A DNA stretch of 39,474 nucleotides from JBMFVE01 sp049966155 (GTDB taxonomy: Bacteria > Bacteroidota > Ignavibacteria > Kryptoniales > JAKASW01), in assembly GCA_049966155.1 (NCBI GenBank), contig JBMFVE010000015.1:1-39474 (forward strand). Reading direction: 5' to 3'. A program made the position numbers and the translations under genes. Every line of letters begins with the position of its first letter. Positions within the stretch are counted from its first letter, which is position 1. The notes below the pieces were generated by a model that ran no database searches, was not told the origin of the DNA, and saw only the letters and a list, made by a program, of their open reading frames with translations. Shown in pieces: positions 32,960 through 39,474 of the stretch.

Positions 32960-33891
32960 ACTTCAGAAGCTCCCTGTGTAATCTTCAGGAAGTAATCCTC
33001 CAGAGTACGTCTCGGTGAAAGTGCATAAACATCGATTCCATTTGCAACAAGCAATCTGTTCAATTCAGCTGCCCTGTGAAAATCAAGGCGAACATCAATT
33101 TTCTCAGTTTCACCTCTGGAATCTTCAGCAATGGAAATTATTTCTACCCAGCCTGTTTCTCTTATAAGCTCAACAGCCCGATTGCCGGTAGCAACATGCA
33201 AGGTGTAGTATGTGGAATCAGCTCTCAAAAGTTCAGCAACCGAGCCCTGAGCAATAAGTTCGCCGTGATTAAGTACAGCCATTCTGTTTGCAACTGCTTC
33301 CACTTCGGTCAGCAAATGAGATGAAAGAAATATAGTTGTACCATGTTCCCTGGATAACAGCAAAATGAGTTCTCTCACTTCCTTCATCCCCTGAGGATCA
33401 AGTCCAGAGGTTGGCTCATCAAGAATTATAAGATCCGGCTTTGTGAGAATTGCCTGGGCAATTCCAAGCCTTTGCTTCATGCCATGGGAAAATGTTTTAA
33501 CTTTATCAAATGCCCTCTGCTTCAAGCCTGCGATTTCTAGAGCAGTGAGGATCTCATCCTTTTTTATTTTTCGCGTCAATGAACCAAGTATTTCAAGATT
33601 CTTATACGCGGAGAGATAAAGATAAAAGTCGGGTTTTTCAACTATACCCCCTACTTTTGAGAGCACAAACTCTCGGTTTTCTCTCACATCTTTGTTAAAG
33701 ATTTTTACAATTCCGGAAGTTGGATTTAGAAGTGTAAGGATCATCCTGATTGTTGTGCTCTTTCCAGCCCCATTTGGACCGAGAAATCCAAAAACATCTC
33801 CACGGTAAACTTCCAGATTCAGGTCTTTAACAGCCCATCTGTTGCCAAATCTCTTGCTTAATCCCGATGTTGATAAAATTATTTCACCCAT
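32956..33891 (-). CDS. ABC transporter ATP-binding protein
   Basis: The 311-residue ATPase has Walker A GPNGAGKSTT, signature FSHGMKQRLGIAQ, Walker B LIILDEPTSGLDP and HLLTEVE with the switch region. Its signature FSHGMKQRLG and C-terminal extension resemble the bacitracin/gliding-motility-type (BcrA/GldA) ABC-2 ATPases. It energises the downstream permease. No good ribosome binding site lies before its ATG; a possible 61-codon frame ends 3 bases upstream, so coupled translation is conceivable. Confidence 0.92.
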   Translation of the reverse strand: MGEIILSTSGLSKRFGNRWAVKDLNLEVYRGDVFGFLGPNGAGKSTTIRMILTLLNPTSGIVKIFNKDVRENREFVLSKVGGIVEKPDFYLYLSAYKNLEILGSLTRKIKKDEILTALEIAGLKQRAFDKVKTFSHGMKQRLGIAQAILTKPDLIILDEPTSGLDPQGMKEVRELILLLSREHGTTIFLSSHLLTEVEAVANRMAVLNHGELIAQGSVAELLRADSTYYTLHVATGNRAVELIRETGWVEIISIAEDSRGETEKIDVRLDFHRAAELNRLLVANGIDVYALSPRRTLEDYFLKITQGASEV

Positions 33892-33894
33892 TCT

Positions 33895-34080
33895 TTAATT
33901 ACTGTTTGATTTTAATATGTCACGTTTGATATTCCCTTTCAATATCTGATACAAAATGTACCTGGCAAGACTTTTTTCTGCATCTGTTTGCTCACTGCAT
34001 AGCTTCTGACGTTCGTTAAGAATGAGAACACATTCGCCATTAGCAAATCTACTGAAGTCCAGTCCAGTGTAAGATATCAC
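33895..34080 (-). CDS. Possible small hypothetical protein upstream of the ABC exporter
   Basis: A 61-codon frame starting with GTG (34078-34080) and stopping 3 bases before the ABC ATPase ATG. The sequence (RFANGECVLILNERQKLCSEQ... then a helical KSLARYILYQILKG) looks protein-like but I recognise no family. The ribosome binding site is weak (GAG). Tight spacing to the ATPase gene and the lack of a site for that gene are the main support. Confidence 0.3.
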   Translation of the reverse strand: MISYTGLDFSRFANGECVLILNERQKLCSEQTDAEKSLARYILYQILKGNIKRDILKSNSN

Positions 34081-34211
34081 AATCTCAGTTTAAAAGGTGA
34101 CCTGGTAACCGGGTATTGTGATGATTTTGAACCAAAACAGGACCAGATGCGTCTAACAAGTGTTGTCTATTGGGCAACCAATAAATTATTAATAAGTTTG
34201 GAACATGCTTT

Positions 34212-35051
34212 ATGCAACCAACGTTAACCATCTTAATGAGATCGAGATCTCTTTTGGTATTTTGCATCGCTATTCTGTCAATTGCCCTTTATTCGTGCAG
34301 CAATAATTCTGCACCCACTGCACCCCGGATACAAAATCCAGGATTGGCGGTGTCTATAAACGGATATGGCTATACTCTGGATTCAACGTACTACAAAGTT
34401 TGGTCAGACAGTTCGTATGAAACATATCTCATGGACACCACTATAAATGGGACAAATTATAGGGTTCTTCTTGACAACTCAGGTTACCAATATTTCTACG
34501 GCCCAAAAGGCTATTCCGGTTTTTTGCCTTATGGTGGAAGTCTCGTAATGTTCGACTCTGCCCTGGCATCACTCCCCGATACAATGCTTGAGGGACAGGT
34601 TTACACACGTCAAACTACTTTCACAGTTCAGGGTGTCAATTATGTTCTTGCTGACCAGGATGTGATACTTGATACTACAACTGTAAGTGTACCTTTCGGC
34701 ACCTTCTCAAACTGCGTGGTGTTGCAATCAACTTCCTCAATTACAGGTGGGGGCCAGACAATGGGAGGTACTACAGTTTACTGGCTCGCTAAGGGCCCAT
34801 CGGACATATACCGGCAATACGATACAGGATACTCAATATATATGGCTTATGGCGTGGTAAACCGCATCGGTTGGGGTGTACCGGTTGGGAAGAATCTGCC
34901 TTGGACTCAACTGCCACAATATGCGACAACTTCCGGGCCGAAGAGACCCATCAGTACTCTAAGCCAGGGAGGTTTTAATATTCAGTCGATAGGCCCTTAC
35001 ATCCTGAATTCTATGATACCGAGACCACGATCGGCATTCCGCGGTCGATGA
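34212..35051 (+). CDS. Putative surface or periplasmic lipoprotein
   Basis: The 279-residue protein has a lipoprotein signal: hydrophobic LLVFCIAILSIALYSC with the lipid-attachment Cys near residue 29, then a SNNSAPTAP linker. The rest is rich in Tyr, Thr, Ser and Gly in beta-strand patterns, without a family I recognise. A YWLAKGPSDIYRQY stretch resembles the end of secreted proteins that bear a conserved 'V.G..TFSNCVVLQ..SS.....TTVYWLAKGVG' region, common in lipoproteins of FCB bacteria. The end (PRSAFRGR) and the following 130 bases look ragged, so the C-terminus might be shifted by a frameshift. An in-frame second ATG (residue 9) is an alternative start. Confidence 0.65.
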   Translation: MQPTLTILMRSRSLLVFCIAILSIALYSCSNNSAPTAPRIQNPGLAVSINGYGYTLDSTYYKVWSDSSYETYLMDTTINGTNYRVLLDNSGYQYFYGPKGYSGFLPYGGSLVMFDSALASLPDTMLEGQVYTRQTTFTVQGVNYVLADQDVILDTTTVSVPFGTFSNCVVLQSTSSITGGGQTMGGTTVYWLAKGPSDIYRQYDTGYSIYMAYGVVNRIGWGVPVGKNLPWTQLPQYATTSGPKRPISTLSQGGFNIQSIGPYILNSMIPRPRSAFRGR

Positions 35052-35294
35052 TGCAGTCAATGAATGGGTCTGACTTCACTTACGACGACATGGTGCCTGG
35101 AGCATTAAATTCCAGCAGCTTTCCCCCGCCCCTGATTCTGTGGCTCCAAAGCTGGCAAATTCGCGAAAGACAAAGATTGTGAAAATCAAAATGCACAGGT
35201 ATATTTATAGGTGTCATTTTTAGAAAGACAAGATAGCAGTCTACAACTCCCTTGTTTAATTACTAATAACTTTTCACAATCAGTGGAGGACAGT

Positions 35295-35624
35295 ATGGAC
35301 CACTCAATGACAACTACTGCTTTTGAACTCGATGGGTATAGAGTAGTCAAACAGCTCGGCGTTGTCCGGGGAATCGTAGTGCGTTCACGATCACTGCTTG
35401 GTACAATTGGGGGCTCACTTCAAACCATTTTCGGTGGAAATATAACGCTATTTACTGAGCTTTGTGAGAAAACTCGCGGAGAGGCTTTCGACATGATGGT
35501 AAAACATGCGGAGGAGCTTGGCGCGAACGCTGTCGTTGGAGTTAGATATGACGCCACAGAACTGATGAGCGGCGTTTCTGAGGTTTTGTGCTATGGAACA
35601 GCTGTTGTCGTGTCGCATGTGTAA
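35295..35624 (+). CDS. YbjQ/UPF0145 (DUF74) family protein
   Basis: The 109-residue protein matches the small YbjQ family: GYRVVKQLGVVRGIVVRSRS, GGNITLFTELCEKTRGEAFDMMVKHAEELGANAVVGVRYDATE and a closing EVLCYGTAVVV. Members form pentamers and are sometimes called heavy-metal-binding, but their function is unknown. The longest frame starts 28 codons earlier; GGAGG ending 5 bases before the ATG at 35295 decides for the shorter form. Confidence 0.9.
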   Translation: MDHSMTTTAFELDGYRVVKQLGVVRGIVVRSRSLLGTIGGSLQTIFGGNITLFTELCEKTRGEAFDMMVKHAEELGANAVVGVRYDATELMSGVSEVLCYGTAVVVSHV

Positions 35625-35665
35625 TTTTTTACAAAAGATTTAATCAATTTTCTAAAGGGCAAGTC

Positions 35666-36292
35666 ATGAGAAAATTTGTGAACCGTTACTTTTTGACGGC
35701 TCTTTTGTACGTTGCTCTCTTAAGCTTTGCCTGTGGCAGACAGGCTCCTGATAATCAGGATTTGGTGGAGGTGCGCGCCATTAATCCAGATATTCGGTTA
35801 GATATCCGGTATGCGACTGACAGCAACTTCACTCATCAGCAACTCTACCCTGTTGCAAAGTGTTACCTCAGGAAAGAAGCTGCCGAAAGTCTCAGTGCTG
35901 TCCAAAAAGAACTTGAGAAAATAGGATTGGGGCTAAAAGTATTTGACGGATACCGTCCTCTTTCAATTCAAAAGAAAATGTGGAAAATATTCCCTGACAG
36001 TCGGTATGTTGCCAATCCTGCTACTGGATCGAGACACAACCGCGGCGCTGCAGTAGATGTCACACTCGTCGACAGCCTGGGACACGAGCTTGAAATGCCG
36101 ACAGGGTTTGACGACTTTACGGAACGTGCCCACCGGAACTACAATAATCTCCCTGAAAAAGTGATTCAAAACAGGCAGCTCCTCCAGGAAGTTATGGAAC
36201 GGCATGGCTTCATCGGACTATCCACAGAATGGTGGCACTTTGATTTAAAAGACTGGAAGAAATTTCCTGTAGTTGATGTACCAATAAAATAG
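35666..36292 (+). CDS. D-alanyl-D-alanine dipeptidase, VanX/DdpX type, predicted lipoprotein
   Basis: M15D zinc dipeptidases hydrolyse D-Ala-D-Ala. The 208-residue protein has the zinc and catalytic motifs SRHNRGAAVDVTL (His and Asp ligands) and STEWWHFD (catalytic Glu and His ligand), plus FDGYRPLSIQ and IRLDIRYATDSNF. A lipobox (LSFAC) follows an N-terminal hydrophobic stretch, so it is probably tethered in the periplasm. That fits peptidoglycan peptide salvage better than glycopeptide resistance, since no vanH/vanA neighbours are present. AAAGGG precedes the ATG at 35666; the longer frame from 35588 overlaps the YbjQ gene and is unlikely. Confidence 0.9.
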   Translation: MRKFVNRYFLTALLYVALLSFACGRQAPDNQDLVEVRAINPDIRLDIRYATDSNFTHQQLYPVAKCYLRKEAAESLSAVQKELEKIGLGLKVFDGYRPLSIQKKMWKIFPDSRYVANPATGSRHNRGAAVDVTLVDSLGHELEMPTGFDDFTERAHRNYNNLPEKVIQNRQLLQEVMERHGFIGLSTEWWHFDLKDWKKFPVVDVPIK

Positions 36293-36604
36293 GTGTACAT
36301 CATCTCATTTTTAAGGTTCAAAGTCACTCGACGACTGGCAGATTGCCCGGAATGCTTCCGCAGAGATTGAGTTTCTTATTCTAAAGTCCTAAATTCGTTT
36401 GACTTCAGTTCGCACAGAGAACATGAAAGCAATACATTTGGACACCTGCCAATCGGGATGGTTTTCAGATAACAACTATATCTCGAGCATTCTTTGAAAT
36501 ACCTCATGAAATATGAAGGATGAGCACGTCTGGAACTTATCTCTACACTCATTTCGGATTTATTCTTACGGCACATACCGCCAACCCCATAGGAGGATTC
36601 CACC
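36293..36604. other. Intergenic stretch without a supported gene
   Basis: No coding, RNA or repeat signal recognised. A 153-residue minus-strand frame that enters this region (36376-36837) is antisense to a better supported broken gene and has no family features. Confidence 0.35.
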
Positions 36605-36946
36605 ATGAGGAGGGGTTTGTATCTTGTAGCTATTTTGTGGCAGTTATCGGTTTTACCCGTGTTGACTACAAATGGCCAAGAGCGCTCGGTGTTCAAGCAG
36701 AGTTTTCCTCTGTGACCACTCTGCGCGGAATCGACCCCCTTGTCATTCAGTGCCGGTTTCTGTGTTGGAATACAACACCGCTGTGTCGCGTCACCGTATG
36801 GACATATTGCCACGCCCTCCGCTATCAAAGAGGGCAATGGCTTCTCTTCTATAAAGATTCATAATATCCCTGTGAAATATGGTGGGCCTCTTGCTTACCG
36901 ATTTAGCGATTCGAACTGCATTATAAAGATATGTTTGTTCACCTAA
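36605..36946 (+). pseudogene. Exported protein gene broken by an in-frame TGA
   Basis: A strong AGGAGG lies 8 bases before the ATG at 36605, and the first 25 residues (MRRGLYLVAILWQLSVLPVL) form a convincing signal peptide. The frame stops at TGA (36713-36715) after 36 codons, then stays open for another 76 codons to TAA at 36944-36946. It has Gly- and Ser-rich content (FSAGFCVGIQ...ATPSAIKEGNGFSS) that would suit an outer-membrane barrel start. I recognise no family. It is most simply a decayed gene. The tail overlaps the end of the FlgO-like gene by 8 bases. Confidence 0.4.
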
Positions 36947-37916
36947 GACGAACATCTTTGAAAGTTACATCTGACGCCCACGAGAACATGTCGTCAATCA
37001 ACACGACAATACTTACACTTGCCGTATTTGACGGAATAGCATCAAATGTAACCGTGAATTTAATCGGAACGCCAGCAGGAAAAGTTTGGCCGGCGTTAGC
37101 TGGTATCACAGTTGCATCTATGAAGCGGTATTGCTGACCATCCTGGTCTAACAGGTAGGTCCTGCTTTCCGGATTGGGTAACGAAAAATCGTTTGAACCA
37201 TTATGAAGATTTTCTAAAGTCATCACCGCTTTCACTCTGTTTTTCTCCAGTATTTCTATTCCCGTGAGCCTGACACGAAATCTTTTTTCAAACTCGACCT
37301 CTTTATCCTCAACCTTGAATATCATGCCAGGTGCAATTGCTTTTGAGGGACCAGCAGGAGCACTCGTGTTATTTTGCATGGTGCTTACATTTGGTGATGC
37401 AGAGACACCACCTGATGCCATCAGTTTCAATACAGACTCATCCTTAAAAATCTCCGTTGAAGCAACCGCAAATATTTCTCCCGTCTCTGTACTGATGAGT
37501 CGAGCATTGACGCGTAGACTCTGAGCAAGATCAGTAATGGTGCCTGAGCATATTGCGTCAACACCAAGAAGCTTGCCCAATTGCTTTGCTGAGTTAGGAT
37601 CTATCATCCCCGTTAAGCTTAGCTTCTGTTCCGCTATTACTTTATTAAGTAACTGTCTCTCAATTACTTTAAACATCTTCGTCTGAAAGAGCCTTGTGAT
37701 TAACTCTTCTGCAAGGTATTTACCAAAATCGGTCACGTTGCCGTCCAAATCTGTAAACTGAACGACGGCAATTGTAGTTTTCTGGTAGTCTTTCATTTCT
37801 TTAGCAATCTGCTGACTGAGCTCAGCAACACGTTGATCCAAACTGCCCTGTGCAAAAACCGAAGCAGTTATAAATAGAGTGAATAATACAGGCGAAACCA
37901 TGAACTTCTTTACCAT
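36939..37916 (-). CDS. Exported FlgO/TolB-N/CsgG-like protein
   Basis: The 325-residue protein has a signal peptide (MVKKFMVSPVLFTLFITASVFAQ). A FlgO/CsgG-like domain follows in residues ~40-170 with TIAVVQFTDLDGNVTDFGKYLAEELITRLFQTKMFKVIERQLL, KLLGVDAICSGTITDL and ARLISTETGEIFAVAS. The last third is a separate beta domain (LTGIEILEKNRVKAVMTLEN...), resembling DUF4352-like or telomeric-repeat-factor-type beta sandwiches. CsgG-type proteins form outer-membrane export pores; FlgO-type proteins sit at the outer membrane near the flagellum. A perfect AGGAGG precedes the ATG, and the LPP20-like gene lies 17 bases upstream, an FlgO-FlgP-like pairing. Confidence 0.78.
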   Translation of the reverse strand: MVKKFMVSPVLFTLFITASVFAQGSLDQRVAELSQQIAKEMKDYQKTTIAVVQFTDLDGNVTDFGKYLAEELITRLFQTKMFKVIERQLLNKVIAEQKLSLTGMIDPNSAKQLGKLLGVDAICSGTITDLAQSLRVNARLISTETGEIFAVASTEIFKDESVLKLMASGGVSASPNVSTMQNNTSAPAGPSKAIAPGMIFKVEDKEVEFEKRFRVRLTGIEILEKNRVKAVMTLENLHNGSNDFSLPNPESRTYLLDQDGQQYRFIDATVIPANAGQTFPAGVPIKFTVTFDAIPSNTASVSIVVLIDDMFSWASDVTFKDVRLR

Positions 37917-37933
37917 TATTTTTTCCTCCTGGT

Positions 37934-39474
37934 TTAATAAATGGATAATATCTGGCTTAGCAGGGATTCTGCAACTCTCTGACCAGCGTTTTGGAGTGCG
38001 TTGATTTTTGCCTGCTCAGCATTGTTACCAAAACCCTTTATGTTTGTAAATGCTTCCTCAGCAATAACGTTATTATGGTCAATTGAAATTGCTTTTACAC
38101 TACCAGTGACAGTGCAAATCTGTATTCCTTCAACCGGATTTAATAAAGCTGTATGGAACTCTCCCATTATTATTATCGAAAACATGGAGAAGAATTCGCT
38201 TCGCATTCGTTCGAAATCACTTTGGTTCAGAAGTTTTCTTACACGCTGAGCATTAAGCCCGCTAATGTCTCTTTCTGTTAGTGGACTTAAACCGGCTTTT
38301 GTAAGCTCGTTTGAAAGAGTATTGAGACTTATGGAACCACTGCCGTCATCTTCATCAACAATTAGAAGAACTTTCAAAGGTGGTGCTTTCTTAAGCCGAA
38401 CAGAGAAAACTGTCGATGATGTCGAAAGTGCAACCAGCTTGTTCCAGGGAGTAAATGCAGCCGCAGTATCCATGAGTTCTGAAAAATCGAGCGCTGCCTT
38501 AATGGAGTATAGTCCGGTTTCTGACCTTTGTAAAACCTCAACGTTGCTTGAAGCAATACCATCACGATCGGTTATGGCTTTTTCAGCGATTGTCCCATTA
38601 CCGGTAGTAAAACGAAATAGTGTTGTCAAACCTTCCGCCGGAATCTCTACACTATCCCTTAATACAACCTTTACCTGCAATGGAATGGGAAGCGGTCTGC
38701 CAGGAATTCCTTGCTGGTTGTCACCGCGTAATTTTACAATAGACAGATTTGCAAGGATCTCTGAAGCCAGCGAAGTGATATCGCTGGCAGGGAGTGTCTG
38801 AAAATTGTCACTGTATGAATCGGGGGTTGGTTGAAATAGGCGGTAGTAGGGAAGTATATCATTGAAAAGATGTACACTTTCAAAAGCTTGCTTCAGCTCA
38901 GTCAGGCTCCGCAAAATCTTTCCCTGGTTCTTAAATTGCCTGGATAAACGTAAACTGTTTTCGTACTGATTTCTCAGCTCAATTAGTCTCGCTCGAAAGG
39001 GAGCTCCGGCAACCTCACGGTCTAAAACAGCCAGTGAATAGTAAACACGTTCCTGTGAGTCATAAAAGCGATCTACTATTTTCAATCCACTTACGACGAT
39101 CGACGATGTGATTGCAATGTTGGCGCTTGTTGTGCCCTGCATTTTGCTTAATTTGTCCGTCAAAATTTCAATTTCGCCTACAGAAATTTCAGACTTTATT
39201 GATGCGATGATTTGACTGGCGATCTGTGAGAAAGCGCGGTGGTCAGCAAGGTCTTGGTCTTTTACAATATCCCCTGAAGCCTGCGCCAATCCTCGTCCCA
39301 CAAGGTAACGATCCGCCGGATAAGCAACATCCGTTCCTGACCTGACCCAATCAGGCACAGAAGCAGCCCGTATTTCCTTTTCCTCCTTTATTGTAGGTAG
39401 TGAAGCCGAGCAACTGAAACTTAACGCAGACAAGATAATGATGCCAAAATTAATGAAATGCAAAAGTAGCTTTT
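37934..39474 (-). CDS. LPP20/FlgP-like lipoprotein, 5' end beyond the window
   Basis: The frame is open to the right edge; a TTG at 39461-39463 is the first start codon in the window, but upstream codons read KLLLHFIN, so the true start is probably just outside. A lipobox (LSFSC) follows the signal. Residues 35-160 show the LPP20 pattern PDWVRSG...YPADRYLVGRGLAQASG...ADHRAFSQIASQI. A middle section (about 250-340) reads like a bacterial Ig-like domain (LQVKVVLRDSVEIPAEGLTTLFRFTTGNGTIAEKAITD, split here for brevity). The C-terminal ~130 residues include a second lipoprotein-type domain with NALQNAGQRVAESLL. It is likely an outer-membrane partner of the FlgO-like protein. Confidence 0.75.
   Translation of the reverse strand, partial: KLLLHFINFGIIILSALSFSCSASLPTIKEEKEIRAASVPDWVRSGTDVAYPADRYLVGRGLAQASGDIVKDQDLADHRAFSQIASQIIASIKSEISVGEIEILTDKLSKMQGTTSANIAITSSIVVSGLKIVDRFYDSQERVYYSLAVLDREVAGAPFRARLIELRNQYENSLRLSRQFKNQGKILRSLTELKQAFESVHLFNDILPYYRLFQPTPDSYSDNFQTLPASDITSLASEILANLSIVKLRGDNQQGIPGRPLPIPLQVKVVLRDSVEIPAEGLTTLFRFTTGNGTIAEKAITDRDGIASSNVEVLQRSETGLYSIKAALDFSELMDTAAAFTPWNKLVALSTSSTVFSVRLKKAPPLKVLLIVDEDDGSGSISLNTLSNELTKAGLSPLTERDISGLNAQRVRKLLNQSDFERMRSEFFSMFSIIIMGEFHTALLNPVEGIQICTVTGSVKAISIDHNNVIAEEAFTNIKGFGNNAEQAKINALQNAGQRVAESLLSQILSIY

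Noticed and set aside
35588..35665. Longer N-terminus for the VanX-like protein
   Set aside because: It overlaps the YbjQ gene; AAAGGG and a lipoprotein signal mark the start at 35666.
36713..36715. TGA as a possible selenocysteine codon
   Set aside because: The surrounding residues match no selenoprotein family and no SECIS-like hairpin is evident; a nonsense mutation is simpler.
36376..36837. 153-residue minus-strand frame
   Set aside because: Antisense to a frame with a strong ribosome site and signal peptide; composition is not protein-like.
1..39474. CRISPR arrays, tRNA or rRNA genes, insertion sequences
   Set aside because: I scanned the gaps for regular repeats, tRNA T-arm motifs and transposase motifs and saw none; short degenerate elements could still be missed by eye.

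Overview
The window looks like the chromosome of a Gram-negative bacterium with an anaerobic or facultative lifestyle. Supporting signs are several lipoproteins with lipoboxes, a LolA-like protein, LPP20/FlgO-like envelope proteins, and a class III (anaerobic) ribonucleotide reductase. By eye the base composition is moderate to slightly AT-rich. Three leaders carry promoters of the form TTGACA-16/17-TATATT, so the housekeeping sigma factor appears to be of the classical sigma-70 kind and not the Bacteroidia kind. A lineage near the Ignavibacteriota/Calditrichota/Kryptoniota part of the FCB group would fit, but nothing here proves it, and no rRNA or tRNA gene is visible.

Layout. 1-345: two truncated genes (a DUF442-type phosphatase and a PPOX-type flavoprotein) that end abruptly next to metE, probably a rearrangement scar or contig-edge junction. 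362-5972 (minus): a cobalamin-riboswitch operon nrdD-nrdG-metE, i.e. B12-independent substitutes for class II RNR and MetH. 6074-9819 (minus): a ROK kinase, a class V aminotransferase and an APC permease. 10187-10609: a broken CPBP protease. 10844-13096 (plus): a secreted prolyl oligopeptidase. 13148-16644 (minus): a SAM-I riboswitch operon metY-metX plus a TPR gene. 16761-20184 (minus): cysM, a JAMM peptidase, and a three-domain CysO-like/E1/rhodanese fusion, preceded by a Cys-rich leader peptide and an intrinsic terminator. 20365-21198 (plus): a deoxyribosyltransferase-like protein and half of an isochorismatase-like protein. 21284-27873 (minus): a DrrAB-like ABC transporter, an MFS transporter, glucose dehydrogenase and GH15 glucoamylase. 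28086-29660 (plus): a POT peptide transporter. 30180-33891 (minus): a second ABC exporter, a LolA-like protein and a membrane metallophosphoesterase. 34212-36292 (plus): a lipoprotein, a YbjQ-family protein and a VanX-like dipeptidase. 36939-39474 (minus): a FlgO/TolB-like protein and an LPP20-like lipoprotein that runs off the right edge.

The unifying theme of the first half is sulfur amino-acid and B12 economy. Within 15 kb, three operons are each controlled by early transcription termination. One senses cobalamin (nrdDG-metE) and one senses SAM (metYX). One apparently senses cysteine through ribosome stalling on a leader peptide carrying Cys-Ser-Cys-Cys-Cys-Cys (cysM-JAMM-cysO/E1/rhodanese). 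The last operon encodes what looks like a complete protein-thiocarboxylate route to cysteine, as in the mycobacterial CysO/CysM/Mec system. Here, however, the sulfur carrier is fused in front of its own activating enzyme, so its Gly-Gly is internal and would have to be exposed by cleavage or act in cis. This operon and its leader are the most interesting objects in the window.
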